From contig NC_045143.1 in the NCBI RefSeq assembly GCF_008831285.2, positions 14,409,151 to 14,473,150 of the forward strand: 64,000 bases of DNA, written 5' to 3'. Shown here piece after piece: positions 60,660 through 64,000 of the stretch. Every line of letters begins with the position of its first letter. Within the stretch, counting starts at the first letter, position 1. The notes under the pieces are model-generated. The model was not told the origin of the DNA. It saw nothing but the letters and a program-made list of their open reading frames with translations, and did not search any database. Source of the stretch: Nymphaea colorata (Eukaryota > Streptophyta > Magnoliopsida > Nymphaeales > Nymphaeaceae). Position numbers and translations under genes: made by a program.

Positions 60660-62110
60660 CTTTCTCTCAGCTGGTTCAGGAACGAGGGATTGGGTTATGT
60701 AATTTGTATGACAGAAACCTCGCTTGCCTTGCATTTATGGGTTGTAAAGCAATAATTGATCATTCCCTTTTGCCTATTGCTTGTAGAAAGAAATATCTAC
60801 GTAAGTCTAGGGTATGGAAGAAGAAGCAAAGAAATAGGTTATCCCTATTATGGAAAGATGTAATTTTTGCTCAGAGAAAAATTTAAAATGACGTTGCAGG
60901 GAAGGTAATGAATGGTGAAAGGGTGAGATTTTGGCTTGATCCTGGAGAAAGGTGCTTTTAATCAGTTATATTGACTTAATGATCTTTATGAGTTTGAGAA
61001 TGATGAGTTTTTGGTTAAAAATGCTATTTCTAGACATAAGAATAGTAGATGGCTTGGTTATGCTCTGATCAGAGAAAGTTGTAATATTGTCTTGCAACAA
61101 GGCAAGGATTTGTTATGTTGGAGGAGTGACCAAGCTTTGATCACTTTAAGAGCACAGATTTTGGATCATATCAAATCCAAACGTTGGTGACTAAATGGAG
61201 GGAGCAAAATCTGGTTAAGAGGCTCGGTTTCACATGCATGTTGGTTCACTTACATCAATAGCTTTGGTAGGCTACCTACTAAAGCAAGAGCTCAGCATTT
61301 TTTTGTTTTTCCCTGCTTCTACGTGCTTCTTGTGCAGGAAAGAATGCAATAATCAACGTCACACTCTATTTGTATGTTCTTTCTCTATGAATATATATGG
61401 AACCATTTGGTGGGATGGTTTGTAGTGTTTAGATCTAGTGTTTGATGTGTGTTCTGAACTTATATGGTAGTCCAGGAAGAAAATCATATGCAAGGATCTG
61501 TGTCATTTCTGGAATCTTTGATTTAACATAGTGCCATGGAAAATTGGACATTTAGAAATCGAGTTAGGCATCAAGACCTCAGATGCAAATTGTCGGATGC
61601 TAAGAAGGAAGTTTGGTCTATTTGTATAGAGGTTTTCCTTAAACAGAAATGGTCTGCCCATGTCACGCAAGCGATTGACTAGTGGTTAAAAGCTAGGACT
61701 TTTAGTCCTTTTTGGTAGATTCATTCATCTGAGGAATGGATGGTGGAAATGGCCTTTATGGATTGTGCATCTTGTAATTTCTATGCTGATATCCTATGGA
61801 ATAATGAAATAACTAAAAAGAGGTGACTTCTCCTATCGAGGAATCGATGGGGCAGCCTGGAGGATATTCAACAGCAACTTCTGTTGAATGAGTTTCCTGG
61901 TATTGTTCAAAAGGTTGTGGTGAAACCTAACTCTAAGAAATGGCTTACATGGGTGAGAAAAGTTGGGAGCCAACCTTTGTTAGGTGCCAAAGCTGCATGT
62001 TTCTATGTTTTACTTAGGCTGGCTTTAAAATTTGTTGTCTATAAATCATCTCTCTCACTTGAAGTTCTATTCTTGCTCTTGGAGCAAGGGATGATTGATG
62101 TATGATTGTG

Positions 62111-63243
62111 TGATGGCCTATTGGCTTGGGACTTGCATTCCTTAATTCTTTTATTTTTTCAGATTTAATGGAAAGGGAACAACCCGGCCCATTTTGGCTA
62201 AGTGCAACTTGGCAATGCAATTAACAATCAAGCAAACCCTCTTGGTATGTACCAGACCTACTTCACGTGGACTTGCATTTCCTGCATCAACAAGACATGA
62301 CAGTTGGTCATGCCATGATGCACCATGGACATATATTTACACTTAGTGACAATGCACCAAGGACATATGGTCAAGAATAATTGACTAACTTTATCTCCTT
62401 ACCTTTATGTTCATTATTGCTACATATTCACTTTTCCTTTTTTGGAATTTATTATCAATTACATTTTTCCATAATTTAATACGCAACATTGAATATATGA
62501 TGATAAAATATTTGATTTTTAGAAGCTTTCTGAGACGGTAATAAATAAATAAATAAATAATACTATATGATGGACATGCTTCGTTTTCATCATTGGTATA
62601 AAACCCTCTATCTTTTTATTTTCTCAGCTTCCCCAATAGTTTTGTGTGGTTCTATTTGTTGTTATTTTTATTTCAATATTTACATTCTTAAAGCCCTACA
62701 TGACCAACTACTCATAAAGTGTTTCTTTTTTTTTTCTGGTGTCACAGTTTGGGTTATTTTGGAGGTGCTAGTGCATCGAAGGTTCTTACTGGTTTTGTTG
62801 AATAGGTTTGCTTGTCGGTATCTTGATTTTATTCCAAGATGTAGCACACGATTTATATTAATTATCAAATTGAATTTTTTCTTGGCAGGGAGAGGATATG
62901 TATGCCATGGCTAAAATGACGGATGAAACGGGGTCAAGTGAACATTCCATACATCCAACAGCATGTTTGCTTTTCAGTCATTCTTTTGTGGGAGACCAAG
63001 TTGCAACAAAAGCTCCAATAATCAAATCATTGACATGGTCGACTTCTCCTTATGGCTTCCAGCCACTAGTGTGTATATTTGAGGAGTGTTTTTCTGCTTT
63101 CTTCCTTTTTTTCTGGAAAAAAAGTTCTATTTTCTTAAAGTAATGGCATCAGTATCAACTTTATGTCGTAACAGGTATCCTACTGCAAGGTTGCTTAATT
63201 ATCCAGGAAGAGTGAGTTTCTGACAAGCTTATTGCCGTTTTAG
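62111..63243. other. flank of the LINE, possible host introns/exons
   Basis: (AATA)n at 62539-62560. A stretch after an AG acceptor at about 62888 is open for some 80 codons (MYAMAKMTDETGSSEH then PIIKSLTWSTSPYGFQ) but matches nothing I know. It could be an exon upstream of 63244; this is speculative. Confidence 0.25.
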
Positions 63244-63396
63244 GTTATCTCTGATGTTGATAAAGCAGCAACAGTTACTTTGCCAATAGATCAGAAAGGG
63301 AAAGCACGGGTAATTAGTTTGCCAATAGATGGCCAAAAAGTGAAGCCGAAGATAAAGCAACAGTTATCCTCCATGCCAATTTTGTTGTATATGTAA
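63244..63396 (+). CDS. candidate terminal exon of an unrecognised gene
   Basis: After a CCGTTTTAG acceptor, an open frame of 50 codons runs to TAA at 63394-63396. It is hydrophilic and lysine-rich, with two related pieces (VTLPIDQKGKARV and ISLPIDGQKVKPK) that look like a short internal repeat. The composition is unlike the surrounding AT-rich DNA, which is why it is listed. No family recognised; the upstream exons and the phase are not established. It may be a chance frame. Confidence 0.25.
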   Translation, partial: VISDVDKAATVTLPIDQKGKARVISLPIDGQKVKPKIKQQLSSMPILLYM

Positions 63397-64000
63397 TGGA
63401 CAAACGTTTTATACTTGTAATGACTAAATTGTTATGTCATAAACAATTTGATATATCATGCAATGGACAAGTGTATATATATTTTAAAATAAAATAATAA
63501 TCAGTTTTTTTTGTTAAATTATGGTCTCTCCCTCTGTCTTTCTCTCTCTTTCTATATATATATATATATATATATATAGGTATTCCCGACGTTAGAATCA
63601 TGTAAATGCAAAAGAAATCACTATGTTGGAACAACATATAACCCCAATGGCTCAAAATTGTGGGAACCAAGGGTTGGGGGAGCGTCCGAAATGATTGCGT
63701 TGGTATAATCGCTCAGATGCAATTTTGCCGACGGCTAGAGTCGTCGACACGTTTCATAAATGTGTTGATGTTTCCTTTTGATTGGGGAAACCATATTTTG
63801 CGTTTAAGCAGTTCCAGAGTTCATCCTTAATTTTCTGAAGCATATAAAAGGCATTTATAGTTTTTTGGTTCTACACTTCAGTAGGTCAAAATAATCGTGT
63901 TAGACTTACCTCATACGATTTTCATTCAAATGATTGTCTCTTTCTCTTCTCTCTTTCTTTTTCTCTGTCTTTGTATCACATTTGGTTAATTTCTCGTAAC
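63397..64000. other. right-end DNA, no gene seen
   Basis: (TA)n at 63552-63578 next to a CT tract. GCCGACGGCTAGAGTCGTCG near 63728-63750 is a small GC-rich imperfect palindrome of the kind found in CACTA subterminal repeats, but nothing else supports an element here. Confidence 0.35.

Larger units (their letters stand above)
58743..62110 (+). pseudogene. LINE ORF2 remnant, plus strand (right of copia A)
   Basis: Continues the LINE endonuclease from 48705: NTAWSEVFVGVCELFISHR and SSDYVPLIY. Then EEEVYWKQRSRIKWL (about 59150), MVKGRAMKKKI, the RT entry LRLVTDEDVILAVMKANQ (59321-59539), YYSITVNGKCRDY and HGLLQGNPLSPYL (59937-60050), a VDDMLFF-like active site at about 60110 reached by frameshift, PTKYLGLPLSPHK (about 60310), and a cysteine-rich zf-RVT-like end (CFLCRKECNNQRHTLFVC, 61325-61380). 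Many stops. Contains two local duplications. It appears to be a different family from the minus-strand LINE. Confidence 0.88.

Noticed and set aside
1-64000. tRNA genes, CRISPR arrays, bacterial operons or organelle DNA
   Set aside because: No cloverleaf, spaced direct repeats or gene clusters of that kind were seen. GCTCTGATACC words are retrotransposon primer sites, not tRNA genes.

Overview
This is a repeat-rich stretch of a nuclear flowering-plant genome. The signs are a two-exon phytocyanin gene, plant Ty1/copia, Ty3/gypsy, LINE and CACTA elements, long AT-rich gaps and many (TA)n, (CT)n and (CA)n microsatellites. Most of the window is visibly AT-rich; the copia element at the left end is clearly more GC-rich. 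The species cannot be told from the sequence. There is no operon structure, no CRISPR array and no tRNA or rRNA gene that I can see. Positions of decayed features are read by eye and may be off by tens of bases.

Layout. 1-3496: 5' half of a fairly young Ty1/copia element on the minus strand (LTR, primer site, gag, pol), cut by the window edge. 3497-9470: mostly unassigned DNA with a 96-bp tandem duplication, a (TA)n tract and a MITE-like element. 9471-11446: the one confidently intact host gene, a stellacyanin/mavicyanin-like blue copper protein whose single intron carries a terminal-inverted-repeat element. 11447-18550: AT-rich DNA with a minus-strand CACTA (TNP2-type) transposase pseudogene that lacks its catalytic core. 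18560-28663: decayed Ty3/gypsy polyprotein on the plus strand, containing a perfect 224-bp tandem duplication and followed by two diverged long-LTR copies in direct tandem. 28664-44300: mostly anonymous DNA with microsatellites, a G-run and two inverted-repeat elements. 44300-48470: minus-strand LINE pseudogene. 48471-62110: plus-strand LINE pseudogene split by a copia element (48706-58742), itself split by a second, related copia element (51713-56910). 62111-64000: anonymous DNA with a weak candidate for the last exon of a host gene.

The order of events can be read from the nesting: LINE first, outer copia next (exact 5-bp target duplication TCATT on both sides), inner copia last, followed by a deletion at one inner junction. 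I found no clear sign of a new kind of system. The most informative signals are this three-level nest, several tandem duplications inside old elements, and paired stop codons between gag and pol in the otherwise open copia element at the left end.
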